Counted from the first letter of the stretch, positions 17,461 to 30,400 are shown. The stretch is DNA of 64,000 bases from Clostridia bacterium (GCA_026418275.1 JAOABQ010000071.1:1-64000); one strand, 5' to 3'. Translations and numbers: made by a program. Notes: a model not told the origin generated them from the letters alone.

Positions 17461-18516
17461 ATGAAATCTGTTCTTGTCTTGGAAGATGGACTTTATTTTT
17501 CTGGAGAAGCCTTTGGGCAAAAGGGAGAAACCTTTGGTGAGGTTGTATTCAATACTTGTATGACGGGCTATCAGGAAATTACCACCGATCCCTCCTATAA
17601 CGGACAAATGGTTACGATGACTTATCCTCTTATCGGAAACTACGGTTTCAACGGGGATGACAATGAGTCCTACAAACCCCATGTTCAGGGGTTTATCGTG
17701 AAGGAACTTTGTGAGTCTCCAAGCAACTGGAGATGCGGAACAAGCCCCAACGACTATTTTGTCAAAAACAATATTATTGGGATCAAGGGGATTGACACCC
17801 GCGCACTTACACAGCATATCCGGCAGTTTGGCAGCATGTTCGGCGTTATCTCCACTGAATGCGGCAACACCGACATACTGCTTGAAAGGCTGATGAAAAA
17901 GAAACAGGAAAAAAGAAACCTGGTCATGGAGGTAACGACAAAAACTGCAATCCACAGGCCTGGAAGCGGTAAACGGGTTGTTCTTCTTGACTTCGGTGTA
18001 AAATATAATATAGTAAGATCATTGGAAAAAAGAAATTGTGACATTCATATTCTCCCTGCTTTTTCCTCCTTTGATGATATCATGAGCTGTAATCCGGACG
18101 GTATCCTTTTATCCAACGGACCGGGGGACCCCATGGACTTACCCTCTATAAAATCAACCATACAAAAGCTTCTGGGGAAAAAGCCTATTATGGGGATTTG
18201 CTTGGGCCACCAGCTTCTTGGCCTTGCTTTGGGAGGCAAAACCTATAAGCTTAAGTTCGGCCACCATGGTGGAAATCATCCGGTAAAAGATTTCATCACC
18301 GGACGCTGCTACATCACCTCTCAAAATCACAACTATGCACTTCACCATGATTTCAGCAGCGATATCGTTGTTACCCATATGAATGTAAACGATAATACGG
18401 TTGAAGGCTTTAGACATAAGGAAATGCCGGTCATCAGCGTTCAATACCATCCGGAAGCTGCTCCAGGCCCACTGGATTCAGCTTATATATTTGATGATTT
18501 CGTATCCATGCTTTAA
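17461..18516 (+). CDS. carA: Carbamoyl-phosphate synthase small (glutaminase) subunit
   Basis: 351 residues, the usual size. The N-terminal half has the conserved CarA fold (VLEDGLYFSGEAFG, TGYQEITTDPSYNGQ). The C-terminal half is a class I glutamine amidotransferase with the nucleophile Cys in MGICLGHQLLG and the His-x-Glu pair in QYHPEAAPGP. It releases ammonia from glutamine and channels it to CarB. AAAGGAGAG lies just before ATG 17461. It is 26 bp upstream of carB. Being inside an arg operon suggests the arginine-responsive isoenzyme rather than one tied to pyrimidines. Confidence 0.96.
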   Translation: MKSVLVLEDGLYFSGEAFGQKGETFGEVVFNTCMTGYQEITTDPSYNGQMVTMTYPLIGNYGFNGDDNESYKPHVQGFIVKELCESPSNWRCGTSPNDYFVKNNIIGIKGIDTRALTQHIRQFGSMFGVISTECGNTDILLERLMKKKQEKRNLVMEVTTKTAIHRPGSGKRVVLLDFGVKYNIVRSLEKRNCDIHILPAFSSFDDIMSCNPDGILLSNGPGDPMDLPSIKSTIQKLLGKKPIMGICLGHQLLGLALGGKTYKLKFGHHGGNHPVKDFITGRCYITSQNHNYALHHDFSSDIVVTHMNVNDNTVEGFRHKEMPVISVQYHPEAAPGPLDSAYIFDDFVSML

Positions 18517-18542
18517 TAGAATCTTAGTTTGTGGAGGTCAAA

Positions 18543-21500
18543 ATGCCAAAAAGAGAAAACATCAAAAAAGTGCTAGTAATAGGCTCCGGCCCAATCATTA
18601 TCGGGCAGGCCGCCGAATTTGACTATTCAGGTACGCAGGCTTGCAAAGCCCTTCGTGAGGAAGGAGTGGAGGTTGTTCTTATTAACAGTAACCCTGCCAC
18701 CATTATGACGGACAGTGAGGCCGCTGATAAGGTTTACATAGAACCCATCACCCTTGACTTTGTTAAGAAAATTATCCGTAAAGAAAAGCCGGATGGAATC
18801 CTTGCTTCTCTCGGAGGCCAAACCGGACTCAATATGGCAGTTGAGCTTGCTGCAGACGGAATTATTTATGAAATGGGAATTGAGCTCTTGGGTACTTCCC
18901 TGGAATCCATCAAGAAAGCCGAGGACCGTGAACTCTTTAAGCTCACCATGCAGGAAATCGGAGAAAAGGTACCCCACAGCACCATCGTAACCAACCTGGA
19001 TGATGCGGTCGCTTTCGCAAATGAGGTCGGATTTCCCATCATTATCCGCCCAGCCTATACCCTTGGCGGGTCAGGGGGCGGAATCGCCAACAACCTGGAT
19101 GAGTTTATCTATATCTGCGGAAAAGGACTCAAGCTTAGTATGATCAGCCAGGTTCTTTTGGAGCAGAGTGTTGCCGGCTGGAAGGAAATCGAATATGAAG
19201 TCATCCGGGATAACGCGGATAACTGTATTATTGTTTGTAATATGGAAAACTTCGATCCTGTAGGTGTTCATACGGGGGACAGTATTGTCGTGGCTCCCAG
19301 CCAAACCCTTTCGGACGTTGAATATCAAATGCTCCGTTCCGCCTCTATCAAGGTTATACGCTCCCTCAACATTAAAGGAGGATGCAATATCCAGTACGCG
19401 TTAAATCCCCATAGTTATGAATATGTGGTAATCGAGGTAAACCCAAGGGTTAGCCGCTCCAGTGCGCTGGCCTCCAAAGCAACCGGTTATCCCATCGCCA
19501 GGGTGGCAGCCAAGATTGCCATCGGACTTAACCTGGATGAAATCAAAAACTCGGTAACCGGCAACACCTACGCATGCTTTGAGCCTTCTCTGGACTATGT
19601 AGTAACCAAGGTTCCCAGATGGCCCTTCGACAAGTTCCATACTGCCGACCGGAGTTTGGGTACACAGATGAAAGCCACCGGAGAGGTTATGGCAATCGGC
19701 AGAACCTTCGAAGAGTCCCTTTTAAAGGCTATTGACTCATTGGATGTAAAATTCAATTACCAACTGGGCTTAAGCCACTTTGAGAATATGTCCAAGGAAG
19801 AGCTCATGGACTTTATCAAGCAGCCCAATGATGAAAGAATATTTGCCATCTGCAAGGCTTTTCAAAAAGGAGTTACTGCCGGGGAAATTGTAAACATTAC
19901 CAAAATCGACGAGTTCTTTATCCGGAAGCTTAAAAAGATTGTTAAAGTTGCAGAGGAGATAAAAAACGCAGGTATTGCATGGCTGGATTATGATCTTTAC
20001 GCCAGAGCCAAAAAGGTCGGCTTCGGAGATTCATACATTGCAAACCTGGCCGCAGTTCCTTTAAAAAAGGTTCTTGATTTAAAAGATAAATACCATATCA
20101 ATCCTGTGTACAAGATTGTTGACACCTGTGCCGGAGAATTTGAGGCAGTTACGCCTTACTATTACTCCACCTATGAAGAAAAGGATGATGTAAAGGTTAC
20201 CGACAACCGGAAAGTATTGGTTATCGGCTCCGGGCCCATCCGAATCGGGCAAGGTATCGAATTCGACTACTGCAGCGTACATTCGGTAAGGACTTTAAAT
20301 GAATTGGGTATTGAATCCATCATTATCAATAATAATCCGGAAACGGTCAGTACGGATTTCGATACTTCGGATAAACTTTATTTCGAGCCCCTTACAAAGG
20401 AATGTGTCCTGGACATTATCCAGAAGGAAAAGCCGATGGGTGTCATTGTACAGTTCGGCGGCCAAACCGCAATCAACCTTGCCGGCCCCCTTCATGAGGA
20501 AGGTGTAAATATTTTAGGAACTACTGTTCACAGTATTGACGTTGCTGAAAACAGAGATAAATTCCTTAAACTGTTAGAAGAGCTTAATATCCCTATTCCA
20601 CAGGGAAGCACCGCCTTTTCCATAGAGGAAGCGAGAAGAATTGCCAATGAAATCGGTTATCCAGTGCTGGTAAGACCTTCTTATGTTCTCGGCGGGAGAG
20701 CCATGGAAATCGTTTATAACGACACTACCCTGGAAGAATATATGGGTATGGCGGTAGAAATTTCTACCGAGCATCCTGTGTTGATTGATAAGTACATTAT
20801 CGGCAAGGAAGTGGAAGTAGACGGGATCTCGGATGGGGAAGATGTTCTAATTCCGGGCATTATGGAGCATGTAGAAAGAGCAGGAGTACACTCGGGGGAC
20901 AGTATCGCAGTTTATCCGCCCCATACCCTGGATACGGAAACCAAGGGAATTATTGTTGATTATACCAAGAGGCTTGCAAAGGCGCTTCAGGTCAAAGGCC
21001 TCTTTAATATACAGTTTGTTCTGGATCAGGAAAACAGAGTCTATGTTATTGAAGTAAATCCCCGTGCAAGCCGTACCATACCGGTTATGAGCAAAATCAC
21101 CGGTATTCCGATGGTCAATGTGGCTACGAAACTCATTATGGGTAAGACCCTTAAAGAACTGGGATACGCCAGCGGCCTCGCAAAAGAATCCGAATACTTT
21201 GCAGTAAAAGCACCTGTTTTCTCCTTCTCCAAGCTGACCACCGTGGACACATTCCTGGGACCGGAAATGAAATCCACCGGCGAGGTAATGGGTGTGGATA
21301 AAGACTATCATATGGCTTTATACAAGGCATTTCTCGCGTCCGGTTTAAGAATTCCTTCGGGCGGCAATGTGTTGATTTCGGTAGCTGACAGAAATAAGGA
21401 GGAATGTGTAGAGATTGCCCATAAGCTTCTTGATCTTGGCTTTACCCTATCCGCATCCGAAGACACATATTCTTATTTATCCGGCATAGGTATAGAAGTA

Positions 21501-21785
21501 GAAATGCTTACCAAAGAAGAGATATTGCATCATATTAAGGAAGATAAGATATCACTTGTGATTAATACGCCAACCAGGGGCAAAATTTCATCCCGTTTTG
21601 GTTTTATACTAAGAAGAACCGCCATGGAATACAATGTTCCGTGCATAACCTCCATAGATACTACCCTTGCAGCCTTGCAGGTTCTTCAGGATATTATCGG
21701 GAAGAAAGAAACGGAAGTTTACGCACTGAATGAATACTCACAATATAAGCCGTTAGGAGGTACATCTTATGGATCATTTAATTAG
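18543..21785 (+). CDS. carB: Carbamoyl-phosphate synthase large subunit
   Basis: 1080 residues from ATG 18543. A GTG 12 nt upstream in frame is part of the ribosome binding site GTGGAGGTC, not the start. It contains two homologous ATP-grasp halves, each opening with an SGPI.IGQ..EFDY motif ([16 protein letters not shown] and [16 protein letters not shown]), and a C-terminal MGS-like allosteric domain (~940-1070, [16 protein letters not shown]). It makes carbamoyl phosphate from bicarbonate, ammonia and two ATP. Its end overlaps the argF start by 17 bp, which suggests translational coupling. Confidence 0.96.
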   Translation: MPKRENIKKVLVIGSGPIIIGQAAEFDYSGTQACKALREEGVEVVLINSNPATIMTDSEAADKVYIEPITLDFVKKIIRKEKPDGILASLGGQTGLNMAVELAADGIIYEMGIELLGTSLESIKKAEDRELFKLTMQEIGEKVPHSTIVTNLDDAVAFANEVGFPIIIRPAYTLGGSGGGIANNLDEFIYICGKGLKLSMISQVLLEQSVAGWKEIEYEVIRDNADNCIIVCNMENFDPVGVHTGDSIVVAPSQTLSDVEYQMLRSASIKVIRSLNIKGGCNIQYALNPHSYEYVVIEVNPRVSRSSALASKATGYPIARVAAKIAIGLNLDEIKNSVTGNTYACFEPSLDYVVTKVPRWPFDKFHTADRSLGTQMKATGEVMAIGRTFEESLLKAIDSLDVKFNYQLGLSHFENMSKEELMDFIKQPNDERIFAICKAFQKGVTAGEIVNITKIDEFFIRKLKKIVKVAEEIKNAGIAWLDYDLYARAKKVGFGDSYIANLAAVPLKKVLDLKDKYHINPVYKIVDTCAGEFEAVTPYYYSTYEEKDDVKVTDNRKVLVIGSGPIRIGQGIEFDYCSVHSVRTLNELGIESIIINNNPETVSTDFDTSDKLYFEPLTKECVLDIIQKEKPMGVIVQFGGQTAINLAGPLHEEGVNILGTTVHSIDVAENRDKFLKLLEELNIPIPQGSTAFSIEEARRIANEIGYPVLVRPSYVLGGRAMEIVYNDTTLEEYMGMAVEISTEHPVLIDKYIIGKEVEVDGISDGEDVLIPGIMEHVERAGVHSGDSIAVYPPHTLDTETKGIIVDYTKRLAKALQVKGLFNIQFVLDQENRVYVIEVNPRASRTIPVMSKITGIPMVNVATKLIMGKTLKELGYASGLAKESEYFAVKAPVFSFSKLTTVDTFLGPEMKSTGEVMGVDKDYHMALYKAFLASGLRIPSGGNVLISVADRNKEECVEIAHKLLDLGFTLSASEDTYSYLSGIGIEVEMLTKEEILHHIKEDKISLVINTPTRGKISSRFGFILRRTAMEYNVPCITSIDTTLAALQVLQDIIGKKETEVYALNEYSQYKPLGGTSYGSFN

Positions 21786-22698
21786 TCTTTATGATCTTAC
21801 ACTTCAGGAATTTGAAGATATCTTCAGTTTGTCTGAGAAACTCAAAAAGCAGGTAAAAGAGGGTGTGCAGCACCATCTGCTTAAAGGAAAAACACTGGGG
21901 ATGATTTTCACAAAGTCCTCTACCCGGACAAGAGTATCCTTTGAAGTTGGAATGTACCAACTGGGAGGCTACCCTCTGTTCTTAAGCGCCAATGACATAC
22001 AGCTGGGCCGCGGTGAATCCATTGATGACACTGCACAAGTACTTTCCAGGTATGTAGACGGCATTATGATCCGTACCTTCAAACAAAGCGATGTGGAAGA
22101 TCTTGCAAAGTACGGCAGCGTCCCGGTAATCAACGGTTTAACAGATTTAATGCACCCGTGTCAAATATTAGCCGACTTGTTTACGGTTTATGAGCACAAA
22201 GGCACTTTAAAAGGGCTTAAAATGGCTTATGTAGGAGATGGCAACAACATTGCCAATTCTCTTTTGCATGGATGTGCCAAAGTTGGAATGCATATTTCGG
22301 TAGCATCTCCCAAAGGCTTCGAGTGTGACAAAAATGTCGTCTATGAAGCACGGGAGGACGCAAAAAGATCAGGTGCGCAGATCGTGCTTACTGAAGATCC
22401 TGTTGAAGCAGTTACTGAGGCAGATGTAATCTACACCGACACCTGGGTAAGTATGGGACAGGAAGCGGAAAAGGAGCAGAGAATCAAAACATTCATGCCC
22501 TACCAGGTCAACCAGGAGCTTTTCTCCAAGGCAAAGGAAGACGCCATCTTCCTCCACTGTCTCCCGGCTTACAGGGGCTATGAAGTTACTGAAGATATTA
22601 TTGACGGTTCACAGTCGGTGATTTTTGATGAAGCAGAAAACCGGATGCATGTACAAAAGGCTATCATGGCACTTCTTATGGGAAAGCATACTTTGTAA
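21769..22698 (+). CDS. argF: Ornithine carbamoyltransferase
   Basis: 309 residues, the normal length. The carbamoyl-phosphate site [10 protein letters not shown], the ornithine-side HPCQILADL and the C-terminal [11 protein letters not shown] motif are all intact. It makes citrulline from ornithine and the carbamoyl phosphate supplied by CarAB from the two preceding genes. The start ATG 21769 lies inside the 3' end of carB behind a TTAGGAGG site. It is the last gene of the operon, followed by a GGGGACA/TGTCCCC hairpin. Confidence 0.95.
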   Translation: MDHLISLYDLTLQEFEDIFSLSEKLKKQVKEGVQHHLLKGKTLGMIFTKSSTRTRVSFEVGMYQLGGYPLFLSANDIQLGRGESIDDTAQVLSRYVDGIMIRTFKQSDVEDLAKYGSVPVINGLTDLMHPCQILADLFTVYEHKGTLKGLKMAYVGDGNNIANSLLHGCAKVGMHISVASPKGFECDKNVVYEAREDAKRSGAQIVLTEDPVEAVTEADVIYTDTWVSMGQEAEKEQRIKTFMPYQVNQELFSKAKEDAIFLHCLPAYRGYEVTEDIIDGSQSVIFDEAENRMHVQKAIMALLMGKHTL

Positions 22699-22784
22699 CT
22701 TCCGACTTATGATGAAAGCTGTTAGAGAATATATGGTTTTTACAGATAACTACTTATACTACTCTAAAGAAAAAATGTTTGAAA

Positions 22785-22815
22785 GGGGACATTACCCGGT
22801 TGCGGATGTGTCCCC
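22785..22815 (+). terminator. Hairpin after argF
   Basis: GGGGACA (22785-22791) pairs with TGTCCCC (22809-22815) around a partly paired interior. A pyrimidine-rich tail (TCTTATTCTT) follows. It is the likely terminator of the arginine operon. Confidence 0.55.
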
Positions 22816-22925
22816 TCTTATTCTTAATTCCTTTTAATCGGATTATCCAGGGTTTAGGGGATCGAGAATTGTTTTATTGCAACGGACTTTTTATATATAA
22901 TTTTATTTTTTGTGAAGGTGATTTT

Positions 22926-23405
22926 ATGGTAAACTTTTCTTTCATTATTCGAAAAGCAACTGTCGAGGATGCGGAAGCAGTAAAAAGCATTATGCAGGAA
23001 GCATTTAAAAAATACATGCAGGATACCGGGCTTAAAGGCACAATGGAAGCACTGGAGGAATCCATTGTGCAAATTCAGGAAGATATTCGGACAAAGGAAG
23101 TCTATGTGGGATTTATTGACTCCGTGCCTGTCGGAACCATAAGGGTGCAGATATTGCCGGACGGTACGGCATATATTAGCCGCTTCGGTGTAAGACTGGA
23201 TTATCACAATATTGGCATAGGAAAGTCCTTGATGAATTTAATGGATAAACTCCTAACGGCAAGAAACATCAAAAAGGTAAGTTTACATACTGCTTCAAAA
23301 TACATGGATTTAGTACGCTTTTATTATGGAAGAGGATTTTACATAGACTCAACCTCAAAGGACCGGGGATATGTCAGGGCCTTAATGGTTAAGGAATACG
23401 AATAA
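22926..23405 (+). CDS. GNAT-family N-acetyltransferase
   Basis: 159 residues from ATG 22926, preceded by GAAGGTGA. The frame extends upstream to 22779, but that part overlaps the argF terminator and looks random, so the later start is chosen. The fold starts at IIRKATVEDAEAVKSIM. The acetyl-CoA pyrophosphate loop is weakly conserved in VRLDYHNIGIGKSLMNLM (Q/RxxGxG/A pattern), and the final strand is FYYGRGFYIDS. The acceptor substrate cannot be told. It is probably transcribed alone, ending at the strong terminator at 23454. Confidence 0.82.
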   Translation: MVNFSFIIRKATVEDAEAVKSIMQEAFKKYMQDTGLKGTMEALEESIVQIQEDIRTKEVYVGFIDSVPVGTIRVQILPDGTAYISRFGVRLDYHNIGIGKSLMNLMDKLLTARNIKKVSLHTASKYMDLVRFYYGRGFYIDSTSKDRGYVRALMVKEYE

Positions 23406-23453
23406 GCTATACAACGTGAGATCAAAAATGCCCCATCTACTCATTTCTGTCAT

Positions 23454-23501
23454 AAAAAACCCCTCATAAGCCTTATATCCAATGCTTATGAGGGGTTTTT
23501 T
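23454..23501 (+). terminator. Strong intrinsic terminator after the GNAT gene
   Basis: An 18-bp perfect stem with arms AAAAAACCCCTCATAAGC and its complement around a 12-nt loop, ending in TTTTTT. A similar stem with related flanks occurs at 31642-31689. Confidence 0.9.
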
Positions 23502-23553
23502 ATAAAACGTTTTATCGGATCACGTTAGGCCTGCAGTGCTATTTAACACAAAA

Positions 23554-23664
23554 TCATTTTATGACCAAGGAATCTCCAGTCTCTGAAAGTCTTACTTCGA
23601 TTGTGCTCTCAGCTTTATTTATTTTGATACCCCAACCTTTATATTGTTTTGAATTTGGCTTCAT
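23554..23664 (-). CDS. Short uncertain reading frame (36 codons), possibly a remnant
   Basis: ATG 23664 opens a 36-residue frame, MKPNSKQYKGWGIKINKAES and onward, ending LVIK. The text looks protein-like, but there is no clear ribosome binding site. It lies just downstream of the ASCH gene on the same strand and may be the tail of a lost gene. Nothing else was seen in 23502-23747. Confidence 0.25.
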   Translation of the reverse strand: MKPNSKQYKGWGIKINKAESTIEVRLSETGDSLVIK

Positions 23665-23747
23665 CTAAATATTCCCATCGGAGGCTTTACTGCGGTAAGG
23701 GCCATAGCTTGTCCCATTTCGAATCCGATCCTTTTTTATATATTTCC

Positions 23748-24206
23748 TTAACTGTCCACCCTGATACTTTGATACTTTACACTCGAACCTTCCAAAACCA
23801 TCGATATATTTTCTACGGTAATCCAATCATCCATATTCTTTTGCCGATCAAGTTTAAGAGGTTCAATGGTACTGACCTCTTTTATTTCTATCAGGCAGAG
23901 AACCTTTTTGCCTGCCCAACGCTTGATTTGATCATCCGTCAGGTTTAATTTATCCTGATTTTCAGCAACAACCGCTTTTGATTCATCCTCTGTCATTTTT
24001 TCGGAATTAAATACACTTTTTACAACGGCTTTCGCTTTGATTAAGCCATCACCATTATTTTCGATGAAATAAAGGGTTTCGCCCTCAAACACCCTGCCAT
24101 GGGGCAGTTTTCTACCTGCCGCACCTCTTATAATCATCGTTTTGGTACCATTTAAAATTTTTTCTAACACCTTTGCTTTTGCATCGCAATATACTAAATG
24201 TTCCAT
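23748..24206 (-). CDS. ASCH-domain protein
   Basis: 152 residues from ATG 24206, with AGGAGGG 7 nt upstream; a longer frame from 24236 would place that site inside the gene. The N-terminal part has the ASCH/PUA-like pattern: KVLEKILNGTKTMIIRGA, then GRVFEGETLYFIENNGDGLIKAKAVV. ASCH domains adopt the PUA fold and are thought to bind RNA or modified nucleosides. The helical C-half (TDDQIKRWAGKKVLCLIEI) is typical of relatives. No neighbour helps to assign a role. It lies downstream of the S-layer RHS gene but is probably transcribed from its own promoter. Confidence 0.7.
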   Translation of the reverse strand: MEHLVYCDAKAKVLEKILNGTKTMIIRGAAGRKLPHGRVFEGETLYFIENNGDGLIKAKAVVKSVFNSEKMTEDESKAVVAENQDKLNLTDDQIKRWAGKKVLCLIEIKEVSTIEPLKLDRQKNMDDWITVENISMVLEGSSVKYQSIRVDS

Positions 24207-24235
24207 TATATCCCTCCTACCGACTTGATATTTCA

Positions 24236-24266
24236 ATCATACACCCTAAAGTAACTATAAAGTCAA
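24236..24266 (-). promoter_or_regulatory. Possible promoter of the ASCH gene
   Basis: The minus strand reads TTGACT, a 19-bp spacer (longer than ideal) and TATGAT, about 30 nt before the start. The rest of 24267-24405 shows only a small CATGA/TCATG stem near 24310. Confidence 0.4.
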
Positions 24267-24405
24267 GACTTTTATTTTGAGATCCTACGGTATCTATATC
24301 ATGACATGATGCTTCATGTATAAAAGGCGCCCTGTTAAGTATTCGGTTTTAGTGTTTACGGTTAATTCCGGTCTAAAGATTATAGCAGCACCCTTAACGT
24401 TCCCC

Positions 24406-27400
24406 TTATGGTATAAAGCTTTGCTCCATTACATCTTTAAATAAGTCTACAAAAGTTTCAGCCATTGATTTTAAACTATCTGCACTATTTGATTCGGAAA
24501 CTGCATCATAGAAACCGTATGCATATTTAAGTGCGTTTTGGAATTTTCCCAATAAAGGCAATGAAGGTATTAAATCTTTATACTCTTCTGGTTTTAAGTA
24601 TTCCACTAATTCAACTTCAACCAATCTAAATAATTTTATTTTGATTGGTACTGCAATCGAGCAGTGAAATTTAATCAAATTTTCTCTAAATCCTTCAGCT
24701 ATTTCCTTGTATGCCATCGCTTGAAGTTCCCTCGCTATTTCATAGAGACGCTGGGCAGGTTCAGTAATCTTCCCTTGGGAAATTAGCGTTAAAGCTAAAC
24801 TATACATAGCGGAAGCGGGTTTTAACATTATTTCTGCCGTTTCTATCGATTTAATCAATATTTTTCCCATCATTACCGAATGGTTTATAAGTATATTCTG
24901 TATTGATATTGCAGCTGATACCTCTACCAGACTAAAGAAATTCCCCGAAGGATCAACGTAATTGATAGGATCGGCACCGCAGTACAAGTACTTATGAAGC
25001 GTTACCGGATCATATAGGTCACCCGGATGATCATCCATGGTAATAAATCTTCCGGTTCCAGGGCTGTACCACCTGGCCCTTAAATTGTAATAGCCTATGT
25101 TGAAATCATACTGTTCACCGGCATAGAGGTATTCATTCACCGTTGAACCACTCTGCTGGATAACCTCTCCGAAGGCATTATAGCTGTATGTATCCGTAAC
25201 GTTTGCATCCTTGTCGGCCAAGGCCCTTGTACATGCACAGCCGTCATAGTAGTAATAGCTGAGTTTTTCCGATCGTTTCTGACTGATAAGATCATCGCCG
25301 TATACATAGCTTACAACCAGATTCCCTGTATGATCACGTTCTTCCAATACCCTGGCATAATCGCAGTTACTGTCAATCAAATAGGTCGTTACCTTTCCGT
25401 CAACCGATTTCTGCGTTCTAATTCCTTTACTGTCATATTCAAAGGAAACGGTGCTGATTTTGGAACCTTCTTTTGTAACTGCTTTTGTAAGTTTGTTGTT
25501 GTAATCGTAATCATACTCTATTGAAACCGTTGGAGATATTTTGGAAATCATGTTTCCATTATCATCATAGCTGTAGGTATACCCGTCTCCCGAAAGAAGC
25601 CTGTTGTTACTGTCGTAGATGAAGTGAACAATATTTCCATTCAGGCTTTTTGAGATCATATTCCCTATTTTGTCATAGGTATAAACCACAGTATATGAGG
25701 CCCCCGAAGGGTCATTTACTACTTCTTTCACAAGCTTTAAAGTATCGTCATAACTATATTCCACAATCCTGCCGGAGTTTTCCTCCACCTTAAGCTTGTT
25801 GCCGTCAGCCCCTAAAGTGTACTTATATGAAGTTATAACCGTACCGTCTCCTTTTGTGTTTGAAAGTCCGGTAAGCCTGTTCAAAGAATCATAGCTGTAA
25901 GTTGTAACAGTCCCGTTTGGATAACTTATCCTGATTCTGTTGCCTGCTTTATCATATTTGTATTTGGTTGTTCCGTCCGGTGCCGTTACGGTATCCAGCC
26001 TGCTGAGCGCATCATATGAATAGTTTACAATAGATAAAGGAGTTCTAACGGATGTACGGTTCCCCGCCTCGTCATATGTATAGGCAATCCAGCTTCCATC
26101 GGGATTTGTCTGTTTTAACAGCCTGTCGCACAAATCATATTCATAGCCGGTTAGTCCTTTAGAGTCTTTGACCGATTTTATTTTTTCGCTTGGATAGTAT
26201 GTGGTTTCCTGCGTACTTGAATCAGGGTAAACTTCCTTAACAAGCCTGTTATTTACATCATATTCATACCAGGTGGTTTTTCCGTTAAAATCCCTATGGG
26301 AAATCAGATTTCCTGCTTTATCATAGGTAAATTCTTCATGGGTGCCTGAGGGTAATGTCCTGCCTGTTTTTCTGCCAAGATCATCATAATCGTATTTGGT
26401 TTCATTTAAATTGGCATCCATTTCGGATAGGAGGTTTCCGTCACCCGAGTATAAATAATTTGTGGAATTATTCATAGAATCGACAACTTTTACAAGCTTG
26501 CCTGTATTACTATACTCGTAACGGGTGATGATTCCTGCCTGATCGGTTTCAGAAGTCTTTTTTCCAAGGCCGTCATAAGTGCAGCTTACGCTGGTGCCAT
26601 CATCATAAACGGTCTTAATCTTAAAGTTGTTTTCATCATATTCGTACCGGGTCGAATGGTTGTTTGCATCTGTCATTTTTATCATATTTCCATTGGCATC
26701 ATATTCATAAGACGTTACATTGCCGAGGGCATCGGTCACAGATGTATTTCTGCCCGCAGCATCATATGCAAAGGTTTTCTTGAATCCGCGCTGATCCGTA
26801 AGTTCTATTACCTGTCCTGCAGCATCATACTTTTTAACAACGGTAGTTTTGTCAGGGTAGGTGGTCTTTACAAGCCTTCCATCCTTATCGTACTCATAGG
26901 TTGTAATCCTTCCTGCCCTGTCCTGGGAAGAAATTTTCCTTCCTTCTACGTCATATACCAGATTTTCTTTTGTCCCGTCAGGGAATATTGTTGAAACAAG
27001 CCTTCCGGAGACATCATATTTATATTCCGTTCTTCTGCCGTTTCGATCGATGGATGCCGACTTTTGTCCGGTCACATCATATTCAGTCTTTGTTGAAAAC
27101 CCTTTTGCATCAATTGTTTCAACCACTTTTCCCGCTTCATTATAGACATATTGGGTAGCTATGCTTTTAAGTACCCCTGATGCATTGGATTCGAACTTCT
27201 CTAAAACAATTTGACAGCGTGAATCATATTGGTACGTGGTTGTTTCTCCATCCGTGTCTTTTTCTTTGATCCTGTTGCCGTATGAATCATATTCATAAAA
27301 TTTCTCTTTGCCGTTTGCATTCACTACCGAAAGAATATTTCCCGACTCATTATATTTAAACTTATACATAGTCCTTCCGTTGTTTTTTACCTCAATGATC

Positions 27401-30400
27401 CTCCCCATGCCGTCGTATATGTTTGTCTTTATATTGCCGTTTTCATCCTTGACGGAAAGGACTCTTCCGCTGCTGTCATAGGTGTAGCTGACGGTATGAT
27501 TAAGGGGGTCGGTTCTGGACAGAAGATTATTTTTATCATCATAGGTATAAGTAGTTTTATTTCCAGCCCCGTCTGTCTCTGAAAGTTTGTTATCCCGTTC
27601 ATCATAGGTATAGCTGGACACGTCACCCTCGGGGTTTATTTTTTTCAATATATTGCCCCGGTTGTCATAGAAAAATTTTGTAATATCCCCAAGACGGTTT
27701 TTAATAATTTCCTCTTTACTCCCTATGTTATGGGTGTACTCTATTCTCTTGCCATTTGCATCAACTACTGCAATAAGGCGGCCGGCATCGTCATATTCGT
27801 TTCTTGAAACCTTTATACCCCTGGGATCTATAATATCGATAAGGTTATGCTCTGTGTCATAAATAAATTTTGTTATCTTTCCACCCTGGTCGGTTACACT
27901 GATAAGATCTCCATATGTGTCATACTGGTATTTTATAGAACGATCTTCATTCTCTTTCAGCCTAATAATCCTTTCTTCAGCATCCCGCTCAAAAACAATC
28001 CCTTTACCGGTTGAATGGATGATACCATCGGATGTAATATTGATCGTGTTTCCATCTGAATCCTTAATGCTTTCAACACCTGTATCCTTATCAATTATAA
28101 TCTCTTCCCCTGACACAGCGGTCAATCGGAATTTTTTAGGGTCAAAGAGTTCTGCACTGGGTTCTTCACCGGTACTAAGCTCTATTGGTCCCAGTCGGCC
28201 ATAAACATAAGCCGCATTGTCCCCTAGCACTTCCAGCTTCGAATAAGTGCCGGGTCTTGCTTTGAACGTAATTTTGGTTTTTTGAACAGGATAGTATTTT
28301 TGCTCATTGGGACTCATAATAATGTCAAATTCTTCTGTTCTGCCGTCACCGTAGGTAATGGCGGCATAGTGTTTTTTCGATTCTTCTATATAATATAAGG
28401 GCAGCAAACCTTCAGTTTTATACTGAATCCAATTTGAATTAATGTCACAGCTCAGTTTAAGCATGATATCGTCGGTACCCAAAGTCCATCCTGTTCCAAA
28501 ATCACCCTTTTCTTTATTGCGGCTGTCATACGTCCGGGTAATGGTGATCGGAATACCTGCCACCGGTATCGTCATGTCATTGAAGCTCATACTGAAATTT
28601 CCAACCTTCATTCTTCCTTCCACCCGATAAGTCCTGGTATCAGACTGCAGATGACCGCCTTTATCACACGCCGTAAGCCTTACATCATATAAACCGTTCA
28701 TAAGGACAGTTGTATCAAACTTACCCAGGATTCCGCCGCTTACGGGCTTAGTTCCGCTGGATATCTCTTTGAATTCATTTTTACCGCATACCGAATACTC
28801 AAGTTTATAGAATAATAGGTTCTCATCCTGGACTGTTCCGGTTATATCTTGAGGAGCAGTCAGCCTCTCATCCGCCCCCGGACTTGCAATTTCAACATTG
28901 GGGTAAGTATCATCCTTCACTGAACTCACTACAAAAACCGAACAGCTGGTGTACCCTTTGTTCCCGGCCATATCCGAGGCAAAAGCTTCAATCTCAAGCA
29001 TGCCGAGAGCATCAGGTTTATAAAAGACCTGACCGTTTTTATCGAGAGCAGTAGGCTTGCCGTTTATCATCAGTTCCTTTGATACCACTCCCACTTTGTC
29101 TTCAGCCATCACTGTAATCAAATAAGTGCTTCCCAATATAAAAGAATACTTAAATGTATCATCAGCTGGATTTACCAACGTACTGCCCAATTTCAGCGTC
29201 ACAGCAGGCTTTTCAATATCTCCTGCCGGTGAAGGTGATACTTCTTCTGTAGGCACCGGGGTGGATGCCGGTGTTGGTGTTGAGGTTGGTACCGGGGTAG
29301 ACGTCGGAGTCGGGGTATTTGTAGGCACCGGGGTAGATGTCGGTGTTGGTGTTAAGGTTGGTACCGGAGTGGATGTCGGTGTTGGGGTATTCGTTGGCAC
29401 CGGAGTGGATGTCGGTGTACTTGTAGGCACAGGAGTGGATGTAGGCTTGGTTTCATCCAGTGAAACATCTACATTAAAGCGTTGGATATCAAACAGGCCC
29501 TTATCATCCTCTGCTTTCACCACCACATTATGCGTCCCTAAATCTGAGTCTGTCAGCATCCATTGGATTTTACCCGTAACGGGGTCTATTGCCATCCCTT
29601 TTGGAGCAGTATCCAGCGAATAAGTGACCGGATCTTTGTCCGGATCCTCTGCCTTAACTTCATAAATATAATTTCCAGTCGTTATTTTGTTATATTTAAA
29701 GCCGCTGTAGCTGACATATGCCTGGGAATGGTTATAAAAACCGAATTTTCCCTCCGTATAGGTATCATCGTCTATTACGATTCTATCCAGTGTTTCTTCT
29801 CCCTGCTTAACAGTCACTATAAAATGTCCAGGCTGGAACTCAAGTATAAAGTTATAGTCAGTGGAGTATTTATATGGAATCCTATTATGGTAAAGCAGCT
29901 TGACCCTTTTCCCGTCATCTTGTGTCCTCCACAACTCGGTGCCCTGAAGGTCAGAGTCTGCGCTGATGCGCCTTATGCTCATTCCCATCTCACCATACCC
30001 TAGGGTTGGGTCGGTTTGATCTCCCTCTTTCCAGTCAAATAGATAGAAATGCCTGTTATCCTGGTACCCGAAAACAAAACCCATAAAGTCACCGATATAA
30101 TCCTGCGGGTCATATTTAACGCTCCATTTCCCCTCAATCTTATCGTTTTTAAGGGATATGTCACTGAGTAGAATTGAGGCATTTGCATTTATTACCTGAG
30201 AGACACTTGTATTGGAAGAATCTATTTCCCATTTGGGCTCGGAATCTGCTCCGGCAAATTTAATTACATTCCAGGATGAAAGATCAAAAAGCTTGTCTCC
30301 CTCTAAGGATTTAATAAGCTTCACACTTGTTACAGGTGTGCTCACTACCATAGGAGCATGGTTTGAAGGAGCCTCTGTGGGTGTAACCGTAGGTTTCGGT

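Noticed and set aside
18531..18542. GTG 18531 as start of carB
   Set aside because: GTGGAGGTC is itself the Shine-Dalgarno sequence for ATG 18543.
22779..22925. N-terminal extension of the GNAT protein
   Set aside because: It overlaps the argF terminator, is hydrophobic and non-conserved in look, and a good site precedes ATG 22926.
29126..29623. Open frame on the plus strand with Val/Gly-rich repeats
   Set aside because: It is the complement of the Pro/Thr linker repeats in the S-layer RHS protein; the repeat keeps the opposite strand open by composition.
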